This document shows, one piece after another, positions 42,129-49,692 of a DNA stretch of 49,692 bases (its first letter is position 1; the number at the start of each line of letters is the position of its first letter). A program made the translations under genes and the position numbers. The stretch is taken from assembly GCA_013361525.1 (NCBI GenBank), contig JABFXY010000147.1:1-49692 (forward strand). The letters are read 5' to 3'. The notes beneath the pieces are model-generated. The model was not told where the DNA came from. It saw only the letters and a list, made by a program, of their open reading frames with translations, and searched no databases. This DNA comes from Polyangiaceae bacterium. Lineage in GTDB: Bacteria; Myxococcota_A; Polyangia; Polyangiales; Polyangiaceae.

Positions 42129-42719
42129 ATGCGCCCCTCCGTGCTCCTCGCGGTGTTCTTCGGTGTCGCCGCGTCCTCCGCCGGTTTCGTCGCGGCCTGC
42201 GCGAGCGGCTCGACCCAACAAGAGGCGAACGGCTCCGCGTCGGACTCGACCAGCTCGCCGACTGGAACCGAAGCTGCGACCTCGAACGTCGACGTCGCCC
42301 CGCCGCCATCGACGGCGCCCGACACCGGCGAGCCTCGCTCCGATATCACGAACGAGCCCCCCGACGGCGGCGTCGTGATGAACAACGCGACGACCTCGGG
42401 CGACGCCGGATCGAGCGATCGACTCGGGCCCATCAAAGATCTCGTCGTGAAGAACCGCGACAAGTACCGCGCGTGTTTCGACGCCTGGCTGAAGAAGAAC
42501 CCCGGTCAAAAGACCGAGGTGAAGATAAGCTGGGAGATCAAGCTCAAGGAGACCGGCGAAATCGAGAGCGCGGCCTTCAAGGCCGACGAGACCGACGTCG
42601 CGGACAAGGCCATGGAGACGTGCATGGTCGACGTCACGAAGAGCATCGCGTTCCCCGCTTCGCCGAGCGGCAAAGTCACGACCTACCATCACCCCTTCCG
42701 GTTCAAGCCGAAGAACTGA
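42129..42719 (+). CDS. lipoprotein with AgmX/PglI-type C-terminal domain
   Basis: This encodes 196 residues from the ATG at 42129. The signal ends GFVAACASG. Residues about 25-95 are Ser/Thr/Pro/Asp-rich and disordered. Residues 100-196 match the AgmX/PglI C-terminal domain (TonB-C-like): VVKNRDKYRACFDAWLKKNP, KISWEIKLKETGEIESAAFK, METCMVDVTKSIAFPASPSG, ending YHHPFRF. The two Cys in CFDA and CMVD are the conserved pair that forms a disulfide. In Myxococcus the domain is in gliding-motility and other envelope proteins. It is 18 bases before the next gene and may be in its operon. Confidence 0.85.
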   Translation: MRPSVLLAVFFGVAASSAGFVAACASGSTQQEANGSASDSTSSPTGTEAATSNVDVAPPPSTAPDTGEPRSDITNEPPDGGVVMNNATTSGDAGSSDRLGPIKDLVVKNRDKYRACFDAWLKKNPGQKTEVKISWEIKLKETGEIESAAFKADETDVADKAMETCMVDVTKSIAFPASPSGKVTTYHHPFRFKPKN

Positions 42720-42737
42720 GCGACCCCGCTTTACGAC

Positions 42738-44327
42738 ATGGTTGCGATCCAACGCCCGACGGCCGGGCGAAACGCATACGCCGAGCTCCTGCGCGACACG
42801 CGCGGGATGAAGCGCGAGCAGCAGCAGGCGCGTGACGCCTGGTTCGCGGCGCTCGCGACCGACCGAAAGGACGAGATCCTCTTCGAGCTGGAGGTCTTGC
42901 TCAAAGGCCTCGCGTGCTTCGCGAACCCGCGAAACCACCCCGGCTCCGGCGCGCGAAGGGCCTTCGTGACGCTCGATTTCCGCGACCACCTGCACCAGGC
43001 GCGCGACGGCGTTCTGCGCATCGTGCAGCTCGCCCGTGCGCTCCTCGGCGAGCGCGACCGCGCCTTCGTCTTTCATCGCTACCTCGAGACGGTCTTGCCG
43101 GAGGACGGCGCGCGCACGCGTCTCTTGCGCTCTTCGCTCTCGGAGCAAGAGACGCCGGAAGAGAGCCTCATCGTCATGCGGCACGGCCTCACGAACCTCG
43201 TCGAGGTGATGAACGGCCTGCTCAAGCTGCCGCGCGTCCCGTTCCGGCTCTTTTATTCGATGCTCGCCACGGCGATGCGCGAGTCGGCGCAGTCGACGTT
43301 CTTCAACCCGCTCGCGGCGCTCGAGTTCCGCCCCGAGTTCGACCGCATCCCCTCGGCCCAGGTGCTGGAGCTCATCCAGAGCGTCACCGGCGAGCACGCG
43401 CATCGCCTCGTCGCGCTGTCGTTTCTGTCGCTGTTCCGGATGCTCAAGTACCTGCGCCTGCTCGACAACATCGCGGTCGACCACACCGACCGGCGGATCG
43501 GCGGGCGCGCTTATTTGATCCTCGCCGTCCTGCGCAGCGACGCGCGCGCGCTATCCGGTTACCTGCGCCGCAAGTCGGGCTCGCTCCTCGCGGCCGGCTA
43601 CCAAAAAGACCTGCTTCGCGTTCCGGCGCGCGACATCGCATCGCGCTTCGAAGATCTCCGCAGCGAGGGCTACCGCCTCGTCGCGATGAAGGGCGCGCTC
43701 ACCGGCGTCGCGTCGAACCTCCGCCTCGAGATGCGGCGCACGTTCGAGCACGATCTGCCCACGGTCGAGAGCACCTCGTCGGAGGCGGAGCTTCGGCTGC
43801 GCTTGCGCGAGGTGACCAAGAACCTCCGCCCCTCGATCCAGAACGCGATCTTGTTCCTCGGCAAATCGCTCCGCGGCACGCTCGACGAAGGGCAGGTTTT
43901 CGACGACTACGCGGCCCGCCGCGCGTCGAGCGAGCGCCTGCGCCGCGACATTTGGATGTTCGCGCAGATCGTCCGCGCGTTCGCCAGCAAGGCACGCCAC
44001 GCAGACCTCTCCGTCGACCAGTGGGGCAAAGTGCAGAGCTTCGCGTTCGTGCGCGAGTTCCTCGGCTACTTCCGCGCGATGGGCTACCCGCTTTTGCGCG
44101 TCGGCGACTATCCGCGCTTCGACGCGTTCATGAGCGCGATGAGCGCCCTCACCGAGACGGACTTGTTCGACCCCCAACGGCTCGCGATGGCCGTCGAAGA
44201 GACGGACGCATTCCACGCGTACCTCGTGCAGCTGCTCGAGCGCATCTCGGAGCGTGAAGAGCTCCGCGAGGTGCCGTTCGACAAGCCTGCCGCCGCGCGC
44301 GCGCTGCGCTTGTACCTCGGCGACTGA
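42738..44327 (+). CDS. unrecognised 529-residue helical protein
   Basis: This encodes 529 residues. It is a soluble, helix-rich protein without signal peptide; hydrophobic and charged residues alternate regularly. There are many Arg/Leu and few Cys. Segments with better local pattern are HRYLETVLPEDGARTRLL, SLFRMLKYLRLLDNIAVDH and RPSIQNAILFLGKSL. No nucleotide-binding loop or catalytic motif is visible. The length, codon bias and clear start suggest a real gene, with the AgmX-type lipoprotein upstream. I recognise no family; a lineage-specific conserved protein is possible. A 538-base gap follows. Confidence 0.8.
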   Translation: MVAIQRPTAGRNAYAELLRDTRGMKREQQQARDAWFAALATDRKDEILFELEVLLKGLACFANPRNHPGSGARRAFVTLDFRDHLHQARDGVLRIVQLARALLGERDRAFVFHRYLETVLPEDGARTRLLRSSLSEQETPEESLIVMRHGLTNLVEVMNGLLKLPRVPFRLFYSMLATAMRESAQSTFFNPLAALEFRPEFDRIPSAQVLELIQSVTGEHAHRLVALSFLSLFRMLKYLRLLDNIAVDHTDRRIGGRAYLILAVLRSDARALSGYLRRKSGSLLAAGYQKDLLRVPARDIASRFEDLRSEGYRLVAMKGALTGVASNLRLEMRRTFEHDLPTVESTSSEAELRLRLREVTKNLRPSIQNAILFLGKSLRGTLDEGQVFDDYAARRASSERLRRDIWMFAQIVRAFASKARHADLSVDQWGKVQSFAFVREFLGYFRAMGYPLLRVGDYPRFDAFMSAMSALTETDLFDPQRLAMAVEETDAFHAYLVQLLERISEREELREVPFDKPAAARALRLYLGD

Positions 44328-44865
44328 TCATCGCCGACGCGTCTCGCGGCCGCGCAAAACGCCGCGCTAACAAAACGCCAAGAGCGGGGACCAACGGTCG
44401 CCTCGCGCACCATCGGTGCGTTCGGCGGCCCCATTGGACGACCCGCCCTCGTTCTCGGCGTCGAGCGCAGGAAGGGCCCGAGCTCGAACCGAGATACGTA
44501 CCACCAGCCGCGGCGAACCAATGCCGCGTCGACAAGCCCGTCTTCCTACGTTCCAATGCGCGAACAGCAGCGAACGCGCAGCAGCCAGGAACAAGAATTA
44601 GGGCTTCACCGCGACCAGCGTGGCATCGCTCATTGCCGCATCGTCGCGCCCCACAAGCGACTCCCGTTTGGGAATCAGGGATCACCGCGCGGAGACGGCT
44701 TCACCGGCCATCCAGCACGTCGGGATCAGGCGTCAAGTCGCGCCGAGGGCGCGAACCTCAGTCGAGCGCGCCACGGGCGCGTCTCGTACTGTCGCGCCAG
44801 AGGCGCGCGACTCAATCGAGCGCGCCGAAGCGCGCTACGCAATCGACAATGGCGAGGTACTTACC
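44328..44865. other. 538-base gap; no gene seen except a palindrome cluster
   Basis: Reading frames here are short or Arg/Pro-rich and unconvincing on both strands. I found no tRNA. The right part (44735-44840) holds the palindrome cluster described separately. The left part, 44328-44700, shows nothing I can name. Confidence 0.6.
44735..44840. repeat. intergenic cluster of short GC palindromes
   Basis: TCGCGCC-gag-GGCGCGA, GCGCGCC-acg-GGCGCG, TCGCGCC-aga-GGCGCG and GCGCGCC-gaa-GCGCGC follow one another with centres near 44746, 44774, 44800 and 44828 (spacing 26-28 bases). Between them are similar linkers (acctcagtcga, ctcaatcga). The layout is close to that of the pcnB repeats (linker ctcagcaacat). 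Confidence 0.75.
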
Positions 44866-45201
44866 TCATTCAGATTCGTCGTGCGAGGTCGGCTCGCTGG
44901 CCGGCGCCGCTGGTGCGGGAGCGGCCTTCGCCTTCCGCGGAGCAGCCTTGCGCGCAGTCTTCTTCGCGCCGGCCTTCTTCGGAGCGGCCTTCTTGGCGGC
45001 CTTCTTCGGAGCGGCCTTCTTGGCAGCCTTCTTCGGCGCGGCCTTCTTCGCGGCGCGCTTCGGAGCAGCCTTCTTCGCCGCCGCCTTCTTCGGGGCAGCC
45101 TTCTTCGCCTTGGCAACCTTGGCGGCCTTGCCGGCAGCCGGCTTCTTCGCCGTCTTGGTCACCTTCTTGGGAGCCTTCTTCGCGGTCTTCTTAGCAGCCA
45201 T
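44866..45201 (-). CDS. histone H1-like Lys/Ala/Pro-rich DNA-binding protein
   Basis: This encodes 111 residues with a strong AGGAGG seven bases before the ATG at 45201. Nearly the whole sequence is Lys, Ala and Pro, with repeated AAKKAAPKKAA and AAPKK units resembling the C-terminal tail of eukaryotic histone H1 and of bacterial H1-like proteins (HupN, Hc1-type). The C-terminus is different and acidic (ASEPTSHDESE). Such proteins bind DNA nonspecifically and may shape the nucleoid. It is transcribed from a clear sigma-70-type promoter at 45383-45411 with an operator near its start site. Confidence 0.9.
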   Translation of the reverse strand: MAAKKTAKKAPKKVTKTAKKPAAGKAAKVAKAKKAAPKKAAAKKAAPKRAAKKAAPKKAAKKAAPKKAAKKAAPKKAGAKKTARKAAPRKAKAAPAPAAPASEPTSHDESE

Positions 45202-45364
45202 CTGCGTCCTCCTCATGGCGCTGCCTGCCGACCCCAGAACGTTCACCCTCGAGAACGAACATCGCTCCCTCGGGAACCGCTCCGCACCAGACCTGATCTC
45301 GCCTTCGAACCCGCCGACGACGAAACCTGCCTCGTACGCTCCGACTGGAATGGGACCCCATGCA

Positions 45365-45378
45365 GCAACAGATGTTGC
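45365..45378. promoter_or_regulatory. inverted repeat at the start site of the histone H1-like gene, operator candidate
   Basis: GCAACA-GA-TGTTGC is an exact inverted repeat. It lies at the expected transcription start, five bases beyond the -10 element on the minus strand, so a bound protein would block transcription. Confidence 0.55.
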
Positions 45379-45382
45379 ACGA

Positions 45383-45411
45383 CGTATATTGCCACGCATG
45401 GGCATGGTCAA
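45383..45411 (-). promoter_or_regulatory. sigma-70-type promoter of the histone H1-like gene
   Basis: Read on the minus strand: TTGACC, 17 bases, TATACG. The predicted start is near 45376, giving a 5' leader of about 175 bases before the ATG at 45201. The rest of the 45202-45657 gap shows no gene. Confidence 0.65.
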
Positions 45412-45657
45412 GGAAATATTTACGGGCTTGTTTTTCGATAAGCGGCGCGCTCCTCGGGAAACCGCTCTGCAATGGTTGCGGATTGAACGTGGTCACAGAT
45501 GGACCCATGCGTCCAGCATGTCGGTTTTTGCTTGACCAAAAACAATGTTTTGTGTCAGGCGCCGCGACGGTCTTGTGAACCGAACGCAACGCCGATACGG
45601 TCCGGCCGTTCGCCCGCCCCCGGGATGTCCGGCGAGGCTGGGCAGGGAGGATGAGCA

Positions 45658-46476
45658 ATGCTCACAGGTCGACGGGCACGCGGGCTCAGGTGGAGCACCC
45701 TGCTACTCGTGGTTTTCGGTTTGCTGGGTTGCGGGCCGAGCCAAGAAGAATTCGACGCCAAGGTCCGCGAGATCGAGGACCTCAAAGGAAAGCTCGCCCA
45801 AGAGCAAAACGCTCGCAAGAACAGCGAGCGCGAGCTGACCGACGCACGCGCGCAGATCGAGCAGCTGAAAGAGCAGCTGCGCGCAGCCGGCGTGGACATC
45901 TCGAACTTGAACGCGAACATCGAGCAGCAAGCTCGCGCGCTCGAGGACTACAAGAAGCGCGCAGAGCAGCTGGAGGCGATCCGCCAGCGCTTCGAGCTCC
46001 TGAAGAAGAAGCTCGACGAGCTCACGAAGTTCGGTCTCAAGGTTCAGATCCGCAACAACCGGATCGTGATCCAGCTGCCGGGCGACGTGCTCTTCGACTC
46101 CGGCAAAGAGACCCTCAAGAAAGAGGGCCAGGACATCCTCGGGAAGGTCGCGAACGTCATCCGGCAGGACGCGGGCCTCAACGCGCGCACCTACCAGGTC
46201 GCCGGTCACACCGACAACAAGCCCTTCCAAGGCACGTTCAAAGACAACTGGGGCCTCAGCGCGATGCGCGCTCGCGAGGTGCTCGTGTTCCTGACGGAGC
46301 CGACGCCCAAGGGCGGCGGTCTCAAGCCCCCGAACTGGTCGGCGGTCGGCTACGGCGACACCGATCCGGTCGCGGACAACAACACCGACGCCGGCCGCAA
46401 GCTCAACCGCCGCGTCGAGCTCGTCGTGATGCCGAACGTCGAAGAGATGATCGACCTCAAGACGATCACGAAGTGA
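45658..46476 (+). CDS. OmpA-family lipoprotein with coiled-coil stalk (peptidoglycan-binding)
   Basis: This encodes 272 residues. The signal ends GLLGC (C25). Residues about 28-125 are a long coiled coil (EEFDAKVREIEDLKGKLAQ through IEQQARALEDYKKRAEQLE). Residues about 140-272 are an OmpA/MotB domain: VLFDSGKETLKKEGQDIL, YQVAGHTDNKPF, and NRRVELVVMPN, which hold the residues that grip diaminopimelate of peptidoglycan. It tethers outer membrane or a complex to the wall through the stalk. The stop overlaps the Ppx start as GTGA. A promoter for it was not identified. Confidence 0.9.
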   Translation: MLTGRRARGLRWSTLLLVVFGLLGCGPSQEEFDAKVREIEDLKGKLAQEQNARKNSERELTDARAQIEQLKEQLRAAGVDISNLNANIEQQARALEDYKKRAEQLEAIRQRFELLKKKLDELTKFGLKVQIRNNRIVIQLPGDVLFDSGKETLKKEGQDILGKVANVIRQDAGLNARTYQVAGHTDNKPFQGTFKDNWGLSAMRAREVLVFLTEPTPKGGGLKPPNWSAVGYGDTDPVADNNTDAGRKLNRRVELVVMPNVEEMIDLKTITK

Positions 46477-47429
46477 CGAACACCAAGCGACATCCGGGTT
46501 CATCCGCCGGTGAGCGGCGCGTCGCGACGATCGACATCGGCACCAACTCGGTGCTGTTGCTCGTCGCACGCCTCGACGCCGGCGGCGTGCTTCAGCCCAT
46601 CGAAGAGCGCGCGACCATCACGCGGCTCGGCGAAGGCGTCGATCGCACGCGCACGCTGGCGCCCGCCGCCATCGAGCGCACGCTCGCCTGCCTCGAGGAG
46701 TACGCGAGGGCAATCGCGGAGCACGGCGTGACGGACGTCGCAGCGGTCGGTACCAGCGCGATGCGTGACGCCTCCGGCGGGGACGATCTCCGCCGGCGGG
46801 CGCGCACGATCTTGGGTGTCGAGCCGCAGACGATCAGCGGCGACGAAGAGGCGCGCCTCACCTTTCGAGGCGGCCTCTCGGGGCTCGCGTTGCCCCCGGG
46901 CCGCGTGGTCGTCTTCGACATCGGCGGCGGCAGCACGGAGTTCATCTCGGGCGATGCCGAGACACGAGCCCAAAGCAGCGGCATCAGCCTCGACGTCGGG
47001 AGCGTGCGATTGACGGAGCGACACGTGAAAGCCGATCCACCTTCGCCGGAAGAGCTCTCGGCGATCGGCGACGACATCGAGCGTGAGCTCGCGAAGGTGC
47101 CGTCGATGAAGGGCGCGACGCTCGTCGGCGTCGCGGGCACCGTGACGACGATCGCCGCGATTGCGCGATCGGTCGATCCTTACGACGCGTCGAAAATCCA
47201 CGGCGCCGTCCTCTCGAAACGAGACGTCGGCGAAACGGCCGCGCTGCTCGCGCGGACGAAGCTTGCGGAGCGCCAAGGTTTGCCCGGCCTCTCGCCGAAA
47301 CGTGCCGACGTGATCGTCGCGGGCGCCGCGTTGTGCGCCGCGATCGTTCGGCGCGCCGACGCCTCCGAGCTCGTCGTCTCGGACCGCGGTGTTCGCTGGG
47401 GCCTCGCCGAAGAGCTGGCCCACCGCTGA
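46473..47429 (+). CDS. Ppx/GppA exopolyphosphatase-family protein
   Basis: This encodes 318 residues from a GTG at 46473, overlapping the OmpA-type gene's TGA. The actin-like ATPase fold motifs are present: VATIDIGTNSVLLLV (D21), VAAVGTSAMRDA, VVFDIGGGSTEFI, SLDVGSVRLTE, LVGVAGTVTTIAAI, and VIVAGAAL. It hydrolyses polyphosphate or ppGpp-type substrates in the cytosol. Length matches the short form lacking the C-terminal HD domain. Coupling to an OmpA-type lipoprotein is odd, because one product is cytosolic and the other external. Confidence 0.92.
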   Translation: MTNTKRHPGSSAGERRVATIDIGTNSVLLLVARLDAGGVLQPIEERATITRLGEGVDRTRTLAPAAIERTLACLEEYARAIAEHGVTDVAAVGTSAMRDASGGDDLRRRARTILGVEPQTISGDEEARLTFRGGLSGLALPPGRVVVFDIGGGSTEFISGDAETRAQSSGISLDVGSVRLTERHVKADPPSPEELSAIGDDIERELAKVPSMKGATLVGVAGTVTTIAAIARSVDPYDASKIHGAVLSKRDVGETAALLARTKLAERQGLPGLSPKRADVIVAGAALCAAIVRRADASELVVSDRGVRWGLAEELAHR

Positions 47430-47547
47430 GCCACGCACTGGCACAGGTCGAGCGACGCGGCCGGACGAAGGAGCCGGCCCACGTAGGGAGCTGGAGCAGC
47501 GGCCAAACCTGCGTCAAATCGCTGTGGGCTGCCCGGCGCATACGCTT

Positions 47548-47562
47548 TTACGCAGAGCGTAA
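47548..47562. promoter_or_regulatory. inverted repeat upstream of the CdnL promoter
   Basis: TTACGC-AGA-GCGTAA is an exact inverted repeat six bases upstream of the -35 element. It could bind an activator or a repressor. Confidence 0.5.
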
Positions 47563-47568
47563 TGCTCA

Positions 47569-47597
47569 TTGACATCCCCTGACGCACTGGGTACAGT
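47569..47597 (+). promoter_or_regulatory. sigma-70-type promoter upstream of the CdnL gene
   Basis: A consensus TTGACA and TACAGT are separated by 17 bases. The predicted start, near 47604, is about 470 bases before the earliest likely start codon of the CdnL gene. The remaining 47598-48072 gap shows no convincing reading frame on either strand; TGACGC words repeat near 47610-47640. Confidence 0.65.
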
Positions 47598-48072
47598 GCG
47601 CGCGCCTGGCGCAAACTGACGTTTGACGCATGGGTGACGCGTTTCCGCGGTCTCATCAGGTTGGCTCGAACGGTGCCCACGCGTCATGCTTGGGCATTTG
47701 GTTTTCTCCGGGTGGATCACCGCGATCCGTTCGGAGGCACGGCAGCACGTACTGCGGAACATGGGCCGTCGATGCGGGCGGCTCGAAGGCTTCGGCGTAC
47801 GGCTGGCTTCTGCCGGTGAGTGGGTGCGGAGGGAGAACTAGAAAAAAACGATCGTCTTCGTTCGCACCCGAGCCCCTCCACCTGCGAGTCAGGTCGAAAA
47901 GGCCCGGTGGTCACCCTGCCGCACGCATCGAGCCGCCACATCGGCGCGGCACGCGACGGGGCACGAGCTCGACGGATGCTGCAGGACACGGCCAGGGACG
48001 ACTCGTTTCTTCCCGGGCTGGCATGGTCCGAAAAATTCGTCGAGCGCACTACGGCCGGAGGAATAAGCCGGC

Positions 48073-49191
48073 TTGGAGAATGTTGTGTCGGACATCGCCA
48101 GGATCGCCACCATCAAGACGTCCAAATCATCCTCGACGCTCGGTTCGAAGGGCCTCGGCTCGAAAGGTCTTTCGACCACGAACGGGCTTCAGGGCGCGAA
48201 GGCGCGTCCATCGGCGGATGATCGACGCGGGCTGAAGAGCTCGCCCCAAGCAACGAGGGGCAAAGCCGCGTCGAGCGACGCGTCCCGTCGGTCCGGCTCG
48301 AAGAGCGCCTCGACCGAGAAGGTGGCGACCAAGAAGGCGGCCGCGAAAGCGATCGCTCCTTCCTCCACGGCGAAGCAGGTCGTCGCGACGAAGGCGGCGG
48401 CCGTGCCGAGCGCGACCGCGGGCGGCAAGCCCCGCGTTCCTGCAAAGCCGGAGCGCGCGCGCCCTGAAGCGCCGACGCCTCCTCGCGTAGAAGCTTTCGT
48501 CCCCCCCTCACCGCAGGTCGAGGTCGCGCGCACGCCCATCGTGGCTCTCCGCGACGAGCTCCCCAACGAGCTCCCCCTGGCGAGCGCGCGCGAGGGCGAT
48601 GCGGCAACGAGCGTCAGTCACGAGACACGGGTCCTTGCGAACGGCGACACGCCGCGCGACGACCAGGAACGAAAAGGAGAAGTTATGCAGGCTGAAACCG
48701 GTGTGCAGTTCAAGGTCGGTGACAAGGCGGTCTACCCGAGGGGTGGCGTCGCCGAGGTCATCGGCATCGAGGAGCTGGACATCGCCGGAAATCGCCAGCG
48801 GTTCTACGTGCTCAGGCTGTTGCAGAACAACAGCAAGATCCGCGTCCCCGTCGGAAACGCCAACGCGGTCGGGCTCCGCCAGCTCATCAGCGAGCAAGAG
48901 ATCCAAGAGGTCTTCGACATCCTGCGCGAGCGCACGATCGCGTTCGACAAGCAGACGTGGAACCGCCGGTACCGCGGCTTCATGGACAAGATCAAGACGG
49001 GCTCGATCTACGACGTCGCCGAGGTGCTCCGCGACTTGTACCGATTGAAGACGGACAAGCAGCTTTCGTTCGGCGAAAAGCGAATGCTCGACGAGGCGCG
49101 CACGCTGATCGTGAAAGAGATCGCGATCGCGCGTGGTCAGACGGAAGACGACGTGAAGAACGAGATCGAAGCGATCTTCCTCTCGAACTAA
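48073..49191 (+). CDS. cdnL: CdnL/CarD-type RNA-polymerase-binding regulator with Lys/Ala-rich N-terminal extension and an internal start
   Basis: The frame gives 372 residues from a TTG at 48073 (GGAGGA ten bases upstream) or 368 from a GTG at 48085. The last 168 residues, from the ATG at 48685, are a full CdnL: VQFKVGDKAVYPRGGVAEVIGIEE (RNA-polymerase-binding domain) and ISEQEIQEVFDILRER...NRRYRGFMDKIKTGSIYDVAEVLRDLYRL (DNA-contacting helices). That ATG has an excellent AAGGAG five bases upstream, and known CdnL are about 165 residues. The first 204 residues are disordered, Lys/Ala/Ser/Pro-rich, with codon bias of a real gene. So long and short forms may both exist. CdnL stabilises open complexes at rRNA and other promoters. 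Confidence 0.88.
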   Translation: MENVVSDIARIATIKTSKSSSTLGSKGLGSKGLSTTNGLQGAKARPSADDRRGLKSSPQATRGKAASSDASRRSGSKSASTEKVATKKAAAKAIAPSSTAKQVVATKAAAVPSATAGGKPRVPAKPERARPEAPTPPRVEAFVPPSPQVEVARTPIVALRDELPNELPLASAREGDAATSVSHETRVLANGDTPRDDQERKGEVMQAETGVQFKVGDKAVYPRGGVAEVIGIEELDIAGNRQRFYVLRLLQNNSKIRVPVGNANAVGLRQLISEQEIQEVFDILRERTIAFDKQTWNRRYRGFMDKIKTGSIYDVAEVLRDLYRLKTDKQLSFGEKRMLDEARTLIVKEIAIARGQTEDDVKNEIEAIFLSN

Positions 49192-49199
49192 CGTTCGAA

Positions 49200-49255
49200 G
49201 ATCGTCACTCGGACGATCGATGCGCGCGCGTGATCACAACGATCCGCGCGCGTTT
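49200..49255. terminator. hairpin terminator candidate after cdnL
   Basis: Two inverted repeats follow the stop at 49191: GATCGTC-actcg-GACGATC (49200-49218) and CGCGCGCG-N14-CGCGCGCG (49223-49252), the second followed by TTT. The strength of the second stem suggests a factor-independent terminator, though the T-run is short. Confidence 0.5.
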
Positions 49256-49371
49256 CGCGTTTGTTCACCGAGGTGCGTTCCGGTGCGCCGCGCGGCCCGT
49301 GCACAAATGCCGATCACTTCATGTATCGTGCGGCCTTGCCGCAGCCGTTGTCGTCACGGACGCCCCGAAAC

Positions 49372-49692
49372 ATGAAGCGCGCACGGCTTACTCCGACGCC
49401 CTCTGGTCTCGCTCGCCGCACGGCGGGTCTCGCTCGTGGATGCTTCGCCGCTCTGGCGGTCGGGCTGTGCTTGTTACTCCTCGCGCCGCGCGGATACGCC
49501 GGCCCGGGCGCTGCGAGCGCCAAGCCTTCCGCGGCACCCGCGACGGCAACAGCCACCACCACGACGACGACTCCGCCCGCGCCGGCGAAGCCGAGCACTT
49601 CCGCGGCGCCGTCGGCAGCGCCGCCGCCGGTGACTGCGTCGACGCCGCCCGCGGCGGTCGTCGGGCCGCCCGCTCCGGTGGCGGAGGACCCG
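49372..49692 (+). CDS. start of an exported Ala/Pro/Thr-rich protein (truncated by window end)
   Basis: The frame begins with the ATG at 49372 (or an in-frame ATG at 49321) and stays open to the window end, at least 107 residues. The start is a basic region with two RR pairs followed by a hydrophobic stretch (CFAALAVGLCLLLLAP) and a cleavage-like GYAGPG. The rest is Ala/Pro/Ser/Thr-rich and low-complexity (TTTTTTPPAPAKPSTSA), a linker-like region common in myxobacterial envelope proteins. The functional domain lies beyond the window, so nothing more can be said. Confidence 0.65.
   Translation, partial: MKRARLTPTPSGLARRTAGLARGCFAALAVGLCLLLLAPRGYAGPGAASAKPSAAPATATATTTTTTPPAPAKPSTSAAPSAAPPPVTASTPPAAVVGPPAPVAEDP

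Noticed and set aside
44735..44840. CRISPR-like or tRNA-like structure
   Set aside because: Palindromes have short similar linkers, not unique spacers, and no acceptor, anticodon or T-loop pattern fits.
47437..47455. Sigma-54-like TGGCACAGGTCGAGC
   Set aside because: The -12 half is weak (GAGC), and a much better sigma-70-type promoter follows at 47569.
47630..48235. 201-residue plus-strand frame upstream of cdnL
   Set aside because: It is Arg/Ser/Pro/Gly-rich with poor codon bias and overlaps the better-supported cdnL frame.

Overview
The window is high-GC chromosomal DNA from a myxobacterium-like member of the Myxococcota, probably in the Polyangiales/Sorangiineae direction. This rests on gene content, not on any database search: a MYXO-CTERM-type sorting tail at the left edge, many Cys-rich or Gly-rich lipoproteins, an eukaryotic-like Ser/Thr kinase, an NtrC-type regulator, a CdnL/CarD regulator, a histone H1-like protein, an AgmX/PglI-type C-terminal domain, and strong G/C preference at third codon positions. 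Genes are short operons in alternating directions. No tRNA, rRNA, insertion sequence or CRISPR array was seen.

Layout. 1-4.5 kb: end of a MYXO-CTERM protein, a charged hypothetical, a DUF1704/MATCAP-like metallopeptidase, a Cys-rich lipoprotein, a small hypothetical and a small membrane protein. 4.6-11 kb: a sulfite-oxidase-family enzyme, a translationally coupled sthA-PhoH pair, then a divergent GNAT plus FATP-like acyl-CoA synthetase pair. 11-16 kb: a type VI secretion cargo module (VgrG, an unrecognised 215-residue protein, and a PAAR-like protein carrying a papain/C39-like cysteine protease) behind a sigma-54-type promoter. 16-24 kb: a repeat-bearing lipoprotein, an NtrC-family regulator, a TIGR02147-type regulator divergent from a serine-palmitoyltransferase-like enzyme, and a MarR regulator with a ClC channel.

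24-32 kb: a possible STAS-like protein, an exported transglutaminase-like protein, and a TlpA-like lipoprotein divergent from a five-gene cluster of a CX4CH lipoprotein, a DUF4266 lipoprotein ending in CGCN, a large TPR-DUF3570 predicted outer-membrane barrel, a di-CXXCH lipoprotein and a second CX4CH lipoprotein. The last three genes overlap by ATGA. This looks like an envelope redox or heme system and is one of the two most interesting regions. 32-45 kb: fabZ-skp, a Cys-rich lipoprotein, pcnB, gluQ with a coupled kinase, an M50 protease, and a GTGA/ATGA-coupled chain of a lipoprotein, a DnaQ-WYL fusion, a retropepsin-like pseudoenzyme and coaD. These are followed by an AgmX-type lipoprotein and an unrecognised 529-residue protein. 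45-49.7 kb: histone H1-like protein, OmpA-type lipoprotein plus Ppx/GppA, an N-terminally extended CdnL, and the start of a further exported protein.

Between genes there are five long purine/pyrimidine-armed imperfect hairpins (near 0.3, 1.07, 2.45, 16.03 and 26.35 kb), two clusters of short GC palindromes (one inside the pcnB reading frame), and a few recognisable promoters and operators. All function calls come from motifs read by eye; no alignment or structure prediction was run.
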